Shown: positions 39,901-54,900, counted from the first letter of the stretch. The stretch is 64,000 bases of DNA from Plutella xylostella (GCF_932276165.1 NC_064005.1:8556001-8620000); one strand, 5' to 3'. The notes: generated from the letters alone by a model not told the origin. Numbers and translations: made by a program.

Positions 39901-42900
39901 CGTTTTGCAGCTGCCTTGCTACGATTCCCGTAGCCATCTTGCTACGATCTGCGTAGCACGAAATCCGTAGTAGGTATTTTCCTAGATTTCCAACGTATTA
40001 CCTGGTATTACGGTGAAGGTAATATAAATACAGTGTCTTTAAATCCTAAATTATTAATATTATGTGCAGTTTTTTTAATGAAATTATATTATTTTGTTAT
40101 AATATAGGATGTCTCGTAATTTTCAAGGTAGAAAAAATATATATCGTAAAATGTGGTACTTAAAACCATATTTTTGATGAGCTAATTCTATTCTGTTGCC
40201 TCATTTTGCCCTTTATGAAACATTCGGATCTGTATGTTCAGTATGTATATTTCATTATTAATTTATTACACCTCTACCTACACAACAGTATTCACAACCA
40301 TAATTTCCAAGCCACGAGCCCAAGTATATTTCTCGAAACCCTCAAGTTCAGGCAAATTGTTTACTCGAAATTCTTTGAATTGGGACAATTAGTCTACGAG
40401 ATATAGCTGGCAACACCGGGATCACGTCACGAAGTCACGATAACCAGTGTTCGGGAGTATCCGGGAGGTTTATTAATAAAAAACGGGAGCTGACGATATG
40501 ATAACTGTATTGCAATGAATAGAACCGCAAGTGAAGTGTTAGTACCTAATACAATTAAATCATCTAATTAGCCTATGTTAGTATGTGCTCGGTGCGTGAA
40601 TTCAGGCGCTTCAACATATCCCCGGGCGTTGAAAGGATCGCTTTCAACAAGAAGAAGGTGCGACTGGCAGTGGACATATCCTACTGAAGGCCCGTCTGAT
40701 GACCCCAGTGCTGGTCCTTATGTCAGCAACCCGAGCGATTCCGTCAGAGCCCGGATGAACGGCGACGACTCTCCCCATTCTCCACTTCAGGGGGGGAAGG
40801 TTATCCTCCTTCACAACGACCAAGGTGTCCAGCTTCAGACCATCCTTGCATGAACGCCATTTTACACGCTGCTGCAGCTCCGAGACATACTCTTTGCTCC
40901 ATCTTTCCCAAAAGTGTTGGCGAAGTTGCTCAATGCGTTTGAAGCGGGTCAAAAGAGGAGTGGAGTGATCCTGATAGTCTGGCTGCGGCAAGGAAGTCAT
41001 GGCACGTCCGATGAGCAGGTGTCCCGGCGTCAGTGGGGTGCAATCTGAAGGCTCTGATGATAGTGGAGTAAGTGGCCTGGAGTTCAAAATTGCTTCAATC
41101 TGGGTGAGGGTGGTGTTAAGCTCCTCGTAAGTTAGGTTACAATTTCCCAACACTCTCCGTAAATGATACTTGGTTGACTTGACACCCGCCTCCCAAAGAC
41201 CACCGAAATGAGGCGTATAAGCCGGAATAAAATGGAAATTTATGTTGTCATTGGCCATATTTTCGCTCAAAAAATTGCAATTGCTTTTTAGGAAGGCGGA
41301 AATATCATTGCACGCACCAACAAACGACGTACCGTTGTCAGAGAATGTATGGAGAGGCTTTCCCCTACGTGCAATGAACCTGCGCATTGCTAATAAATAG
41401 GTATTACTTGTTAAATCACCTACCAACTCTAAATGAATTGCCTTGGTAGTGAAACAGACAAAGATGCAGATATACACCTTAACAAGCCTACACCCGCGAC
41501 CTTGACGAGATGCACTCATGATGGGACCGGCGTAATCAACACCCACACTTTCAAAAGGAAAACCACCTGGAAGGAGACGCTGCTGAGGTAAGTTTCCCAT
41601 CAAAGGAGTCACTACTTTACCCTTCATGCGTTGACATAGTACACACTTGTGATAGCAGGCCTTCGCTAAGTTACGACCTCCTATTGGCCAATAAGTTTCC
41701 CTAATGCATGCCAGTAACAGCTGTGGACCGGCATGCATCAACCTTTTGTGTTGATAGGTAAATAATAGTTGTGTAAACAAATGAGTGGACTGTAGTAATA
41801 TAGGATGCCTTTTATCATACGAAAAATTTGAGTTATCAAGACGACCTCCAACACGCATGATGTGGTCATCGTCAATAAAAACGTTAAATTTAAGCAATGG
41901 ACTTTTTTTAGGCAAACTCTCTTTATTTAATAGTAATTTATACTCAGGAAAAGAATCCTCTTGACATTTTGAAATTAATAGATTTGATGCTTTACGTAAT
42001 TCTTCGTCTGTCAAATAGTCAGTCTCAGAAATTTGCTTCCTGCAATGTTTAATAAAACGCAAAGCATAAGCCACTGCACGGATAAGCCGTGAATGATTTG
42101 AAAAGCGGCTAAAGTCAACGAATGCTTTTCCTTCAGAAATAGTTGCATTCAAAGATACATCAGCGTCAGGACGTGTCTCCGGTAAAGGGCCGACATGCTT
42201 GGGCTGAGAAGGCCACTCCGACAGATCATTCTTCAAGAATTCAGGACCAGACCACCACAACTTTAGACCAAGCAGGTTACCAATATCCACACCACGAGAT
42301 ATTGGGTCTGCTGGATTTAAATCTGTGGGAACGTGTCTCCACGTATGGTTACCAGCCTTTTCTAATATTTCAGCTACGCGGTTACGCACAAAGGGCTGAA
42401 GCTTACAAGGCAACATTCTTAACCATCCCAAGACAATTGTGGAGTCTGACCAAAAGAAGATCTGATCAATCTTGATCCGAAGTGAATCGACCACCTTCTC
42501 AAAAAGTCGCGCACCCATTAAAGCACCGCACAACTCCAAACGCGGTATTGTCGCTGGCTTAATCGGTGCTACACGACTTTTGGCTATCAATAATCGAACC
42601 GTGACATCTCCTGTACTATCAACGCTGCGAACATACGCGCATGCACCATATGCGCGCTCAGATGCATCTGAAAATATATGCAACTGCACAGTTTTATGTG
42701 CGTCACAAACCATGATTCGTGGACAGCGAACGGCATTTAAAAGGGATAAAGATTTGGTGATCTCATTCCATCGCTTCTTAATCTCCGAAGGCAACGGTTC
42801 ATCCCATGAAAGCTTGTCCAACCATAAACCTTGCATGAGCATTTTCATGGTAATAATACATGGAGCTAAAAGACTTAAGGGGTCAAACACCTGAGCAATA

Positions 42901-45900
42901 ACAGAAAGCAATTCACGTTTGGTATTGCCATCAGTTACCAAAGAATTTAATGGAAAGCAGAGGTCATCTGAATCCGAATGCCAACCAAGACCTAACAACT
43001 TGTTCGGCTCTTGAGAACCAATGTTAAGATCAAGTGATGTCTCAGAAATCTCTGAAAGCAATTCGGGTTCATTTGACCTCCACTTTCTCAATGGCATACC
43101 TGCGGATGCTAGCACCGTGGTAACGCTTTCACGTATTGCCTTGGCTTCCTCCAAATCATCGCTGCCTGTGAGCAAGTCATCGACGTAGAAGTCATGCAAT
43201 ATGATTTCAGCTGTCTTCTTGTCGTTACATTCAAGGCCAAGTTGTTTAAGGCAGCGCGTAGCAAGGAACGGAGCACTGGCTGTACCATAGGTGACAGTAT
43301 TCAATTTAAAGGCTGTGATGGGATGACTAGAATTATCACGCCAGACAATCTGCTGTAGATTTCTGTCATCAGGATGTACTTCTATGCATCTGTACATTTT
43401 CGCCACATCAGCTGATAAAATGTATTTATGCTGCCTGAAACGAAGTAAAATAGACAGCAAATCATCCTGGACTACCGGGCCAACCATCTGTAGATCATTA
43501 AATGAAATGCCTGAAGTTTTAGGACTGCTTGCGTTGAACACGACGCGTAGCTTTGTCGTGGAGCTGCTCTCACGTAACACTCCGTGATGCGGAATAAAGT
43601 AGGCTCCAGCGCAGGAATGAGGTCCCTCACATTCAGACATATGGCCTAACAACTGATATTCAGTGAGAAAGTCGTGGTACATTTGACTTGTCTCAGGTTT
43701 ACGCTTCAAACTACGTTCTAAAGAAAACAGACACTGTGTAGCTCTTTTAAGAGAGTCACCTAACAACTCAGGGTCGTTCTTAAGAGGTATCCGAACGCAG
43801 AATCGTCCATCAGGAAGACGAGACGTATTTTGAACAAAATGATCTTCGCATAACTTCTCCTCGGGCGAGTAATGTGATGACGATGACTTGGAATTAATTT
43901 CCTCTAGCTGCCAGAACCGCGTCAAGTCCTGTCTAATGTCATCCATCTCACCAGTAAAATGTGATTCAGTTTTAGCGAAGTTACATTTGATTTCGCTTGA
44001 AATCAAAGAGGCATAATTACTAGTGTTAGGACCTGAAACAATCCATCCTAACCTAGTTTCACAAAGAACAGGCCTACCAGTTCCTAACTTAATCCTTTGC
44101 GACCCTAACAAATCCCAAAAGAGATCAGCCCCGATTAAAATATCGACTTCGGCAGGCTTATAAAATGTAGGGTCAGCCAGACAAATATGAGAAGGCAGTT
44201 GTAAAGTAGATAGATCTAGCTCGCGGCCGGGGACATTACTCGTAATTGATGGCAAAACGAAACAATGAAGATCTGTAGAATAAGATTTATCTAAAGATTT
44301 TAAGTGTACACGACACCTTTTGCCTACGTGAGAAGTCACGTTATTAATTCCCATAATTGACCTATCTATCTGAGCGACATCTAGATTTAGTCGCATGTGC
44401 AACTCTTCGGTCATAAAGCTGGATGTGCTTCCGCTGTCTAAAACTGCGCGCGCGACGTGTTCGACATTGTTGCAATCAAGCAATATCACTAATGCGGTTG
44501 ATAATAGCACATCTTGCTGTTGATGACCGATGTTTGCAGATAAAGCTACATTATTTATGCTAGCAGGTGCAGTGGCAGCAACAGACGTCGAAGGTTCAAA
44601 TACAGACCGTTTTTCGGTCCTTTGACAGATGTTGTCAGTTGCCACTGCATTACTTACTTTTGGCTCTGAGACGTGGACGAGAGTGTTGTGCTTACGTTTA
44701 CACAGTTTGCAACCTGGCTTCTTGCAGTGGTTCGCGTAGTGACCTATTTTAAAACAATTATAGCAGACCTTATAATTTGGCAGTGAGTTATACCTAGCCT
44801 CGTTACTTAGTGCAAGAAATTGTGTGCAATTAGATAAATTATGGTCACCATTGCATTTTGGGCAAACATTTTTAATTGAGTCTGTGTTGGAGTTATTGTT
44901 GTTGTTAGTGTGCTGTACGGAAACCATCGCCTTTAGTTTAGAACTCGATTTATGTGACGTCGAATTCAAGTTACGGGACATCTCTAAAGTCTCGATTAAG
45001 TCAGCCCTGCCACGCACAAATTGGATAAACAAATCAAACGTGATGGAGCTATTCTGGTCTAAACGTCCTTTACACTCCTCCCACTCACGGTAAGTTTTTT
45101 GATCCAATTTATGCGTAACAATATGGATTAAAAGTGTGTCCCATTGTTTAACTGGCTCACCTAATGATTCTAACGCTCGCAAGTTTTTGTTCAAGTTGTC
45201 TATCAAACGTTTCAAAACGACAGATGATTCCCTTGAGATCGGGTCAATATTAAATAATGCTGAAACGTGATTTTGTATCAGCAGCCGCTTGTTATCAAAA
45301 CGCTCGCATAGCACCTTCCAAGCTACAGCATAATTACTAGCCGAAAATTCAAATGATTGAATCACCACAGCAGCAGATCCCTCCAGAGAGGCACGTAGAT
45401 AATGAAACTTGTTAATCTCGTCAATCTCATCATTAGTGTGAATTAGACTACTGAAGGTGTCATGAAACTCCAACCAGTTCTCGTACGATCCACTAAACTT
45501 TGGCAGTTGTATGGTAGGTAATTTAACAAGCCTATGATTGCTAGCTCGGGTAACATTCTCACTACAAGCATCATCGTTATTACTTTTATTATATTTAGTT
45601 AATAAATTCTGAGCTCTGGCCAACGCTTTGTAATATTGTGACTCGAACATAGATCGCTCATTTAACTGGGATTGCATGTCATCAGCTGCACATTCAAGTT
45701 GCAACTGCACCTCGTCATATTGCGCGTACAATGATTCCACCTTACCTATACGCAATTGCAATTCAGCAATATCGGAATTTTTTAAACTTTCTACCGTGTC
45801 TAGGTAACTAATAAACATAGTTAAGCGGCCTTTGTAGCTGCTCCGTTTCTTAACTAGCTTCTCTTCGGTGGTCATTTTGGCAGACGAGAGTATCAACCTG

Positions 45901-48900
45901 GAATTGAGATAAAACAGCTGTTAACTTAAGTTTTATATAATGTTATTTAATAATTATATTCCCTGTTTTAATCTTTGTGTACTTGACAAAATTTTATTAT
46001 GTAATAACTTTTATTTTGTCTTAATAACTTCTCGATATTATGTTGTAATGTAAATACTTTTATTACTGTAGCAAATTACCTGATGTTTAATTACTAATGT
46101 TCTAAACAGTAAATTGGAAATTAATTAATCAATACAACCTGTACATATTTTAATGATTTGACAACAATATTTTAATATGTTTACGTAGATAACAAGTGTT
46201 GTATTGATATTATTATGGTGTAAATTACAGTTACGGTTGTAAATAAATAAGTCTGAAGTTTAAATTAACCTTGACCATGAGTGCATTGACATTGAACCTT
46301 TTGTTAATGAATTACCTCGCTAATCTCGCAGATAGGAATGTAACAATCAATGTAATATAGGTCAAACTGATGTAGCTAAGCTAACTATATTCTTATGAAT
46401 ACGATAATGAGACTATATTACTGCAAATTTATGTTATATTTGCTATTGTTAACTAACGATGCGATAGGTACAATTCTAACTCGAAAGAAATTTAACAAAA
46501 GTTATATAATTCAACCAACCTTTTAAGTCCAGTGATTAACACTTATACTTATAACTTAAATGAGAGTGTTGGGTGATAATCACTCATAAGTCCAGACTTA
46601 ACACCACGTAAATCCAAAATTTGTCCAACTTCCACGTTGCCGGTAACCTCCAATCAGTTGTTAATTTTAATTAACTCCGCTTTTAATTGATTGCACGTCA
46701 CTTCTTCTTATATATCCACGTAGAACAATGCAAATTTCACATCCGGCGATGATCTTGGACCATGTTCAGGAGTATCCGGGAGGTTTATTAATAAAAAACG
46801 GGAGCTGACGATATGATAACTGTATTGCAATGAATAGAACCGCAAGTGAAGTGTTAGTACCTAATACAATTAAATCATCTAATTAGCCTATGTTAGTATG
46901 TGCTCGGTGCGTGAATTCAGGCGCTTCAACAACCAGAGAAATAGTTTTAATAAGTTGAAGCCACGGGAGTGTCTGCAGGGACTCCGACAAGAGGTCTAGA
47001 CCACTCTAGACTGCGGTATTACTTGCAGAAACATAAGATTCATAAAAAGCTTAAGCTAAAAATAAGCGAAAGAAATTTTGTAGTTACTTAAAGGAAAATA
47101 AACCGTGGAAAATGATAAATTTGTGGGCTTAATTGAGTTAAACAACAACTCTCAATCTAGATTCTAGACGAATAAACGATTTTTTTTAAATCACTCCATG
47201 TAACAGATACTTAGATAAACAAACACACAAATAATAGTACATAGTACACCTGTTTTTCGGCTTAAACTTCGAAATAGAATTTAAACACTAACAAAATTTA
47301 TTGTGTACACTTAAACTTTGCTGTGCAAATATCTATCATAATCTTCAAAGCAATAAGCTTAGAACTAAATTAATCTTAAAGTTATTCTCAAGCATCTGAA
47401 TATCACAAGCACGGGGAGAGTTTCCAATATCACCAATGATATCCCTTCGAAGCCGGACAAAAGACCGCTTTGACAAAGTTCCACGAGACACCAATATAAA
47501 TCAAACCGGCAACCCTATCTAAGTTCTAGGGAGGTTCTAGAAGCAATGTGGAACTATTTTAATTAAATCACCGGGGGAAAGGAACTTTAAATTAGCTAGT
47601 TTAATTAGTTTAGAATGGGTATGTTCATAGTGACAAAAAGGCTTCTAGGAATTTCGTGACAACTAAGTATTAGTCTATTAACCTATTATTAGAGAAAGCT
47701 CGTGTTGAAACCTACTTAGGTAATTATCACTATGTCGATCCCAAAGTACCGGCTACCTTACTTAATGGCGTTGGTACAGCGGGCTAGCGTAGTAGTGTTA
47801 ATTATAACTTGGCATGTATTTAGTTATTTGTTAAGTTATATTTATAAGTTATATCATATCTTTTCTTGTTAGTGTACAAATAAATATTTTTCTATACTTA
47901 TATCTAAAATAAATACCAACGGAACCCTGAAAAGAGAGGGTTTTCCCTTACAAGGAACATTATACGTGAACGTTACACGCTTGTCTTGTGACAGCGGGCG
48001 AGTGAGTCCGACAAATTGAATCTGTCTCGGGTTCGAATTCTTCCCGGGCAGCGGCGGCCGGGACAAATTGATACAACACCGGAACTATCGGTTGTCTTAA
48101 CGACTATTAAGACCCAATTTTGTAAGGAAGTTTTTCATGTTATCGACCTTCCTGCTCTCGTATTTTGTAAATTCAAGTGGGATTGCTTGTTCTAAAATGG
48201 CTGTCAACTTAATTAATAATTTTAGCATTATTAATTAATAACTTTCATCAGATTTTAAAAACATGCTGGTTGGGTCATAGTCATTATACCTTCACTGACT
48301 TCCGAAATCGATGTTGTAGACAATTACATATAGTTTTAAAAACATTTATGATGCCCTCGGGGAAATATTTCCGTTTAAAACTGTCGTTTATTTATTGTTC
48401 ATATGAACTACGAGAGTATTTATCTAATCGTAAGCTTGTATGCTTTCATATAAAAAAACTCAATTTCCACAACGAAATTAAAGCGGTGAATCGAAAAAGC
48501 AAATATTTTTCAATTCACTACAACTGAAATTTTCAAACTCGACGTACAAGTGAATAGTATCTACATCTTGGCACGTGCTTCTTTGCGTCTAGGGAACTGA
48601 GGCTTACCCCGCCCCCCGCTTCCTGTAGTATACTGGGCGTCAGCGGGGGGTGTGTGGGGAGCTTACTGAATAGTTTAAACTGGTTTCATAGTTTGATACA
48701 GTGACACGGACGACTGTCGATATCGTGAGTAAAAACTAGCCAACGTTAAGAAGCCCCGACATTCAACACTAAAAGTCGCATAACTTTTGAACGGCTGAAC
48801 CGATTTTCATGAAACATATGGCTAACAAAAAACGAGGTAATATTACCTAGCACCCAAAAAAAACAAATCTAAAATCAGTTAAGCCGCTTGGGAGCTAAGC

Positions 48901-51900
48901 TAGCTAGCTAGCTAAGCTATCACCGACAAAGATACACATACAGATACTCGGGGTAACATCACCAATTACTCCAAAAAGACAAAACGAAGATCGGGTCAGC
49001 CGCAATGGGAGCTACGATGCCACAGACAGATACACAGTCACGTTAGACTCTCACCCCTCTTTTTCGTCGGGGGTTAAGTACCTGTAAGAGATCGCTCTAA
49101 GCGATAAGGTCGCCTATTGTTCATTGTTCCTAGTTTATAAGTTCTCTTTTTTTATATTTTAATTTGTGGTGTTCAATAAAGATATATTCTATTTTATTCT
49201 ATTCTAAGTATAAATAAGTACACTAACCTTGAACCATGCCATGGTGGAGTCGTCGTACAGCACCACCCACTCTTCAGACCAAGAGTTCCATAAGTATTTC
49301 CCTGGAAATATAATAATTTATAATTAGGTATGTTTCATTAGATCAAGCAAAATTTTAGTAGGGCTACAATTATTATTGGAGCGGTGGTAGCTCAGTCGGT
49401 TAAGCGCGCGCTTCTCACGCCGGAGATACGAGTTCGAATCCCGGCGCATACATTTGTATTTATTTATTTATTTGAACACCAACAAATGATACACTTGTTA
49501 CATCAAGGCTACATAAATAAAATACTTAATAAAGTGTTCACTTAATTATAGGTACTTACAGCTATCTTTATAATGTACCAATGAATGAGTTGGAATTTAA
49601 GTAGAATGTATGCATATCATCGCTCTTATGGTGAGGAAAACATTGTGAGGAAACCTGCACATCATCTAGATTCTAGATTACTCGGGGATTATTATTATGT
49701 ATTTATTTATGCACCTCTGCCTACCCCGCAAGGGAGTACATTAGTACAAGGCGTGAGTGTGTGTTTTTTTTTTTATTATGTACAATTATTCTTTGCAATT
49801 TCTGACACTTATGTGCTAGACTACGTTCTCTCTTCCATTCATTTAATTATGTCCCGTCTTTTACCCGTTTCAAAGTTAGCGTTGTCGCACTCTAGTCTGT
49901 TATCGTTCCCCTGCAGGGATGCTAAGTGGGTAAGTAATACGAGGTATAAAAACGAATGGTATAACATTCACAAGGTATACGCCCATATGATATAAAGTTA
50001 TTAAGTATAACGATCACTGCGCATAACAAACGAAAGGTATAATTACTAAATACATAATTTCGTAAAGGATAACGTTCAAAAACTATAAATTCAATTGATA
50101 TATCGATTAAAATGTATAACGTTCATAATATATAACGTTTATAACATATATAATTCAACGGATATAATATCATTATGTATAATGAACAAAAAAATATATT
50201 ATTATTGGAGCTATGTTGGGAGACGCTCCGCTCTGCTTCGCTGCGCTCCGCTTTGCTTTTAACGAACATGTGCACCTAACCGCTCCTCCTCGCTTTGCTC
50301 GTCGTCGCACCTATCTTTAGGTTTTGGTGCTAGGGGGTTTTACGGCGTTGGGTAATTAAACACAGATTATTTGATATGAGAAGAACTTTATACAAAATGA
50401 TAGTATATATTTTAATTGATATACGTAATGTATGTTATACGAATTGATATTAGTCCTCATGAGTGTTAGTTATTTTGATATTATATGAAATGTACGTTAT
50501 ACCAAATGAATCTTATACCTTATGAAAATATAGATGTTGTTGTTATACGTAACGTTCATTATATGTTGTGAACGTTATTAATGTGAAATTATACATTTCG
50601 TTTTTATACGTCACAATACGCACCCATGCTAAGTACTTCAAAATTATTGGTCTTCCGAAAAAGTTTGAAAACTCATTATTTGAAAACTTTCAAGTTTGAG
50701 TACACATTTCGATGACCGTCGGAGTAGAGCTCTCGAGTGGGTATACTTTCGACCGCTGGGAATCAATTTTGACAGATTTCGGTTTAAAATTAAGGTCACA
50801 GCACACATAAACTCGGAAAGAGATTGTAAAAAAAATCAACCGTATCAACGCGATCCGTTCAGTATTCTTTCTATGAAATTCTATACTACTGCAACGCACA
50901 GTAATGGGAATCGTAAAATAATGGCCTCGCCTTGGGACAAGCTCGGCTGAAAGGCGATCCGTTTCCGATACGTTTATGTGTGCTGTGACCTTTAATCTCC
51001 GCAAAGATATAATATAAATAACAATAATATCCTTGGCCAAGATGACTGTGCATATTGAAATTTTAAAATAAATCGCTCCATGAACCAGTTTCTAAGGCGC
51101 AATGCGAAATAGGTGTCAGAAGCTGCGTACAGACCGGCCCAACGAACGCCCAACGATGGATCATTATCACACATAATACAGGGGCGATTGCAAAAACGAA
51201 GCCCGTTCGTTGGCGGCAGCTTTAGAATTCAAAGCGATGCCACACGGCCGTTGTGCTTTTCGTTAGCGTAACATTCAGGGTGAAAGCCCATTGCTGCCTG
51301 CGTTGTTCGCTACTCAAGTAACGGGCATAAAAAATATGACAGCGACGCAACACACATGCTTGTGGCATGGCTCTTACTCAACGCATAGTGCTGAATGCAC
51401 GAAGAAAGCATCACCGTTTATGAAGGCAGAAGTACCAGGGGGGTCACTCTATATGAAGAAAAACTAAGTTTCGGACCACTGCTGCACAAGCCACGACTCT
51501 ATCTCGTTGTATAAAACGTGCCGATTTCACGACAGTCCTCGTCCGTAAGTTTTTCGTCAATATAGAGTAACCCTCCAGGTACCAGGAGTACCAGGACTAC
51601 AGAGGCGTGAAGAAGTGTACTCACGTTTGTAACGAAGCATGTAGCCTCCTTTGATCTGCGTGCCCCCGTGTTCTAGAACAAAGCAAACGTACTATCAAAA
51701 GACTTGCTTGTTATCTAGTGACAAAGGAAAGTTATGGGTGTGATTTCGGGTAATTTTATACACCTGATAAATTACACGAGTTTCAGTAGATTTTCCAAAA
51801 AACAAATGACTAATTGCTCGTCAGCCCGTAACGCTAGCTGTAACAGGGAATATGTACAGAGTTGCCAAAGTGGTGGTGGTATTGCAAGTTGAAAACGATT

Positions 51901-54900
51901 GACTCTGAGGCTTTATAATGGTTTTCATAACTTCATGGAAAATTATGAAAAAATTTAAGTACCTACTTTTGTTTTTTTACATTGGCAGTATCAGCGGACT
52001 AGGTCTAGATCTAGATCTCAGACCTTTAATGGTCATGTGAATGGAAGTTCAGATAATAAAGAACTATTATGCGTCTCGGCGGGATTTGTATGCATTTCAT
52101 TAAATCCAAAATATACTGATAGAGGCGCTTCAAGATTTCATACAAATTCCGGTAAACCACCAATCGAATAACCTAAAATTCACGATCGCTTCAAACACAG
52201 TTCAACGTTCCTTTGATAACTTGAAGTGTCAATAAACTTGTTAAAAGTAAGTATTAGGTACTTTCTGCGCTTCTCTGAATAAACCTAACTGGATGCTCTG
52301 AATGAGTCTAGAATACGTAACGAAGGGTCGAAGGTGGGGCTCGAGTCGTTTCATTCAAATGTTTCGGCTGAAATATTTGACTAAAACTGATTTTGAGATG
52401 AATTTATTATATAAATAGCTCTGAAGACGTTGTTGGTAGTTATAATAATAAGTTTACAGGATGCAGTGGTCAAAAATTACTTAGGGTATGCGCTGCGGAT
52501 AAAAAAATAAAAGTACACGTCATCATCAGCCTATAGCAGTCCACTGCTGGACGTAGAGGCCTCTCCCAAAGCACGCCACTGGATGCGATCTTTAGCTTTC
52601 CAAGTACATGTAGGACGACCAATATCAACAGCATCCATAACATTGCACCCAGTCCTATAGCAGTCCTATTCAGTCCCAATATTGTTTCAAGTATTTAAGT
52701 AAACTAGGTAATTTTTGTGTTATCGTTAATATTACTAGGGTTAGCTAGTAAATATTTTTTATCATTATGAATTTTGTAATTTTGGGCAAATTCAATGTGA
52801 AAAGCTGCGAGAAAATTATATAAAACCTCAATATTTATCACTATTACTTACCTACTGTACTTATGATTATGAAGGCTGAGTTTCATCAACATATTTTATG
52901 CTTTGTAAAAAAAAGATTTATTCTTTGTGGAAAGTAAATTTCCATGACAAAAGGGAAAGGTAAAAGGCAAACTGGAGGCTGTGTTTTCCTTTCTGTCCGA
53001 TCCAAGAGTTACCTTAAAAAGTCATTACGTTTTTCTATACTATATTGCTTATTTACCCTTTTTATTTCTTAATATTTTAAGAAGGTCTTTCTGCGCAGAG
53101 ATACAGTGTGTATTCATAATATATACTTACGTATTATTAGTGGCAGAAAATGCTTTTAGCGTTAAGTCCACCCTTTGTACTTTTATTGTAATATTTGTAC
53201 AATAAAGAGTTAAATAATAATACTTATACATGAGTGTATTATATAGCTTTGCTTCGCCGTTTCTCGTGGGAATTCTGCGATAAAAAGTAGCATATGTTCT
53301 TTCTCGGAGTCTAGAGCATCTGTATGCCAAATTTATTTAAATCCGTTCAGTAGTTTTGGCGTGAAAGAGTAACAGACAGACACAGGTACTTTCGCATTTA
53401 TAATATTAGTTAGGATATCGGGTAGAAGTTTTTCAGGGCATCTAATTTCATTTCAAGATACTCAAACTACTTTAACGGGACTTAGGTAACAATGTTCAGC
53501 AGTGGACTGCTATAGGCTGATGATGATATACGTAGTATTCGTTTCAGATAAATTCCACTACTTTAAACTAGGCTTAGGTGTAACCGTAGTCAGATATCAG
53601 CCTGGGATTTAACTATTCGGTAAATGTTCTCTGTTTTATCTCACTGTATTTCTTGAGTATTATTCGTGAAGCATACACCCCGTTATTTGTGTTTTGGTTG
53701 TTAATACAGGAATAACTAATTAGTATTCAGGCTACGGGTTCAGTATAGGAAGGATATTGATGTTATACATCTCTATCAGATAACTCGGTTACAACTCCAG
53801 AAATTCAAAACCAAATGAGCCATATCTTTCACTCAATGCGACACGACCTTAACCGAGTTGATCACACCTATTATTCACTACTAAACTCATAATAGAGACC
53901 TGCATGCATAATTCAGGCACACCCCACAGCCGCTCCGTCGACTAGAAAATCAATTATACCAAATCAGATTACGTATTGCATTCTCTTCATGGGAAAAACA
54001 ACCTTGAAACCTAATCTGTGACTAAAACGCGACTCAATTCCAACACTGCATATTCATTGCTGCTCGACAGAAGCGAGGGTTATTGGAAATTTGGGAAAGC
54101 AAGCAAAGGACGCGAAATGAAGGAATAGCCGATTGGAGAACGGGGTTTTCGGCGGAGGTAGAGGGTCTATCGATCGCGAAGATAAGTTTTATGAATGGCC
54201 GACCACCCCTCCCCCCTTGTACCTCAAGTTACAGTCTTATAAAGTAGTGATTTTGTAGAAGCCCATCAATATCTCCTTCTTTATTAACAGTTTTTCAATG
54301 GAGACTTTGCAAGCCTAGCGTGGGACGCCCTCTGGCCCGCTCTCGGCAGTGGCTGGACGAGGAAGGCAGAGGACAGAGTGTTATAGCGATTCTTGGGAGA
54401 AGCCGATTTAAATGGGATGTTTAGGATTTTAGTAAGAACATCATAAATATCCGCCCCGTCCGTTTTTCCAGTCTTACTATAAATTTAAAGGTCTACTGTA
54501 TATACGAGTACACTCACGGGCAATGAAAAAGTTCTATTGAGAAAATCACCAAATTACTTCTTAACATAAAAGCTAACTTAATTACGCCTTCTGCAATGTT
54601 TAAGTACATTTTACGACGCCTCAGAAGATTACCAATTAAAAACGTAAATATTTTGTAAAAATTTCCTATTCAATATTTTTAAAAATTGAGGCCATTTGTT
54701 GTCTGCATTTTATGAGTGGAACTGTTTCTTTGCACGTGAGTGTATTTTATAAAATTTGATGAGAGAAAAAACAGCGTCTCTTCTGTTTTTCGCTGTGCTT
54801 AGACAGCGGGCGCTCATTGTATATTAGGAGTTATGTATATTGTGTAAGGTTAGGATTTATGTAGGAGGTAAGTATTGTAGACGTTGCTATCGGGCAATGC

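Larger units (their letters stand above)
40448..46931 (-). mobile_element. Complete BEL/Pao LTR retrotransposon
   Basis: A 6484-bp element bounded by 169-bp direct repeats (TG...CA ends) and a 5-bp target duplication, ACCAG. One uninterrupted gag-pol frame lies between the LTRs. The order gag-like region, zinc knuckles, protease, reverse transcriptase, RNase H, integrase and the 5-bp duplication fit the BEL/Pao group. The LTRs differ at one base, so the insertion is recent. It sits in intron 3 of the PH gene in the gene's own orientation. No envelope frame is present. Confidence 0.95.

Noticed and set aside
42143..42894. Plus-strand open frames of 110 and 140 codons, and others at 40575-40853, 43384-43587, 44567-44752 and 44824-45093
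   Set aside because: They are antisense to the intact BEL/Pao polyprotein; the conserved catalytic motifs are all on the minus strand.
49379..49452. tRNA gene
   Set aside because: A and B boxes are present but the acceptor arms do not pair and a SINE body follows; treated as a SINE head.
50696..51040. Overlapping 84- and 116-codon frames on both strands
   Set aside because: They coincide with the TTA-flanked MITE at 50793-50991 and show no family signature.
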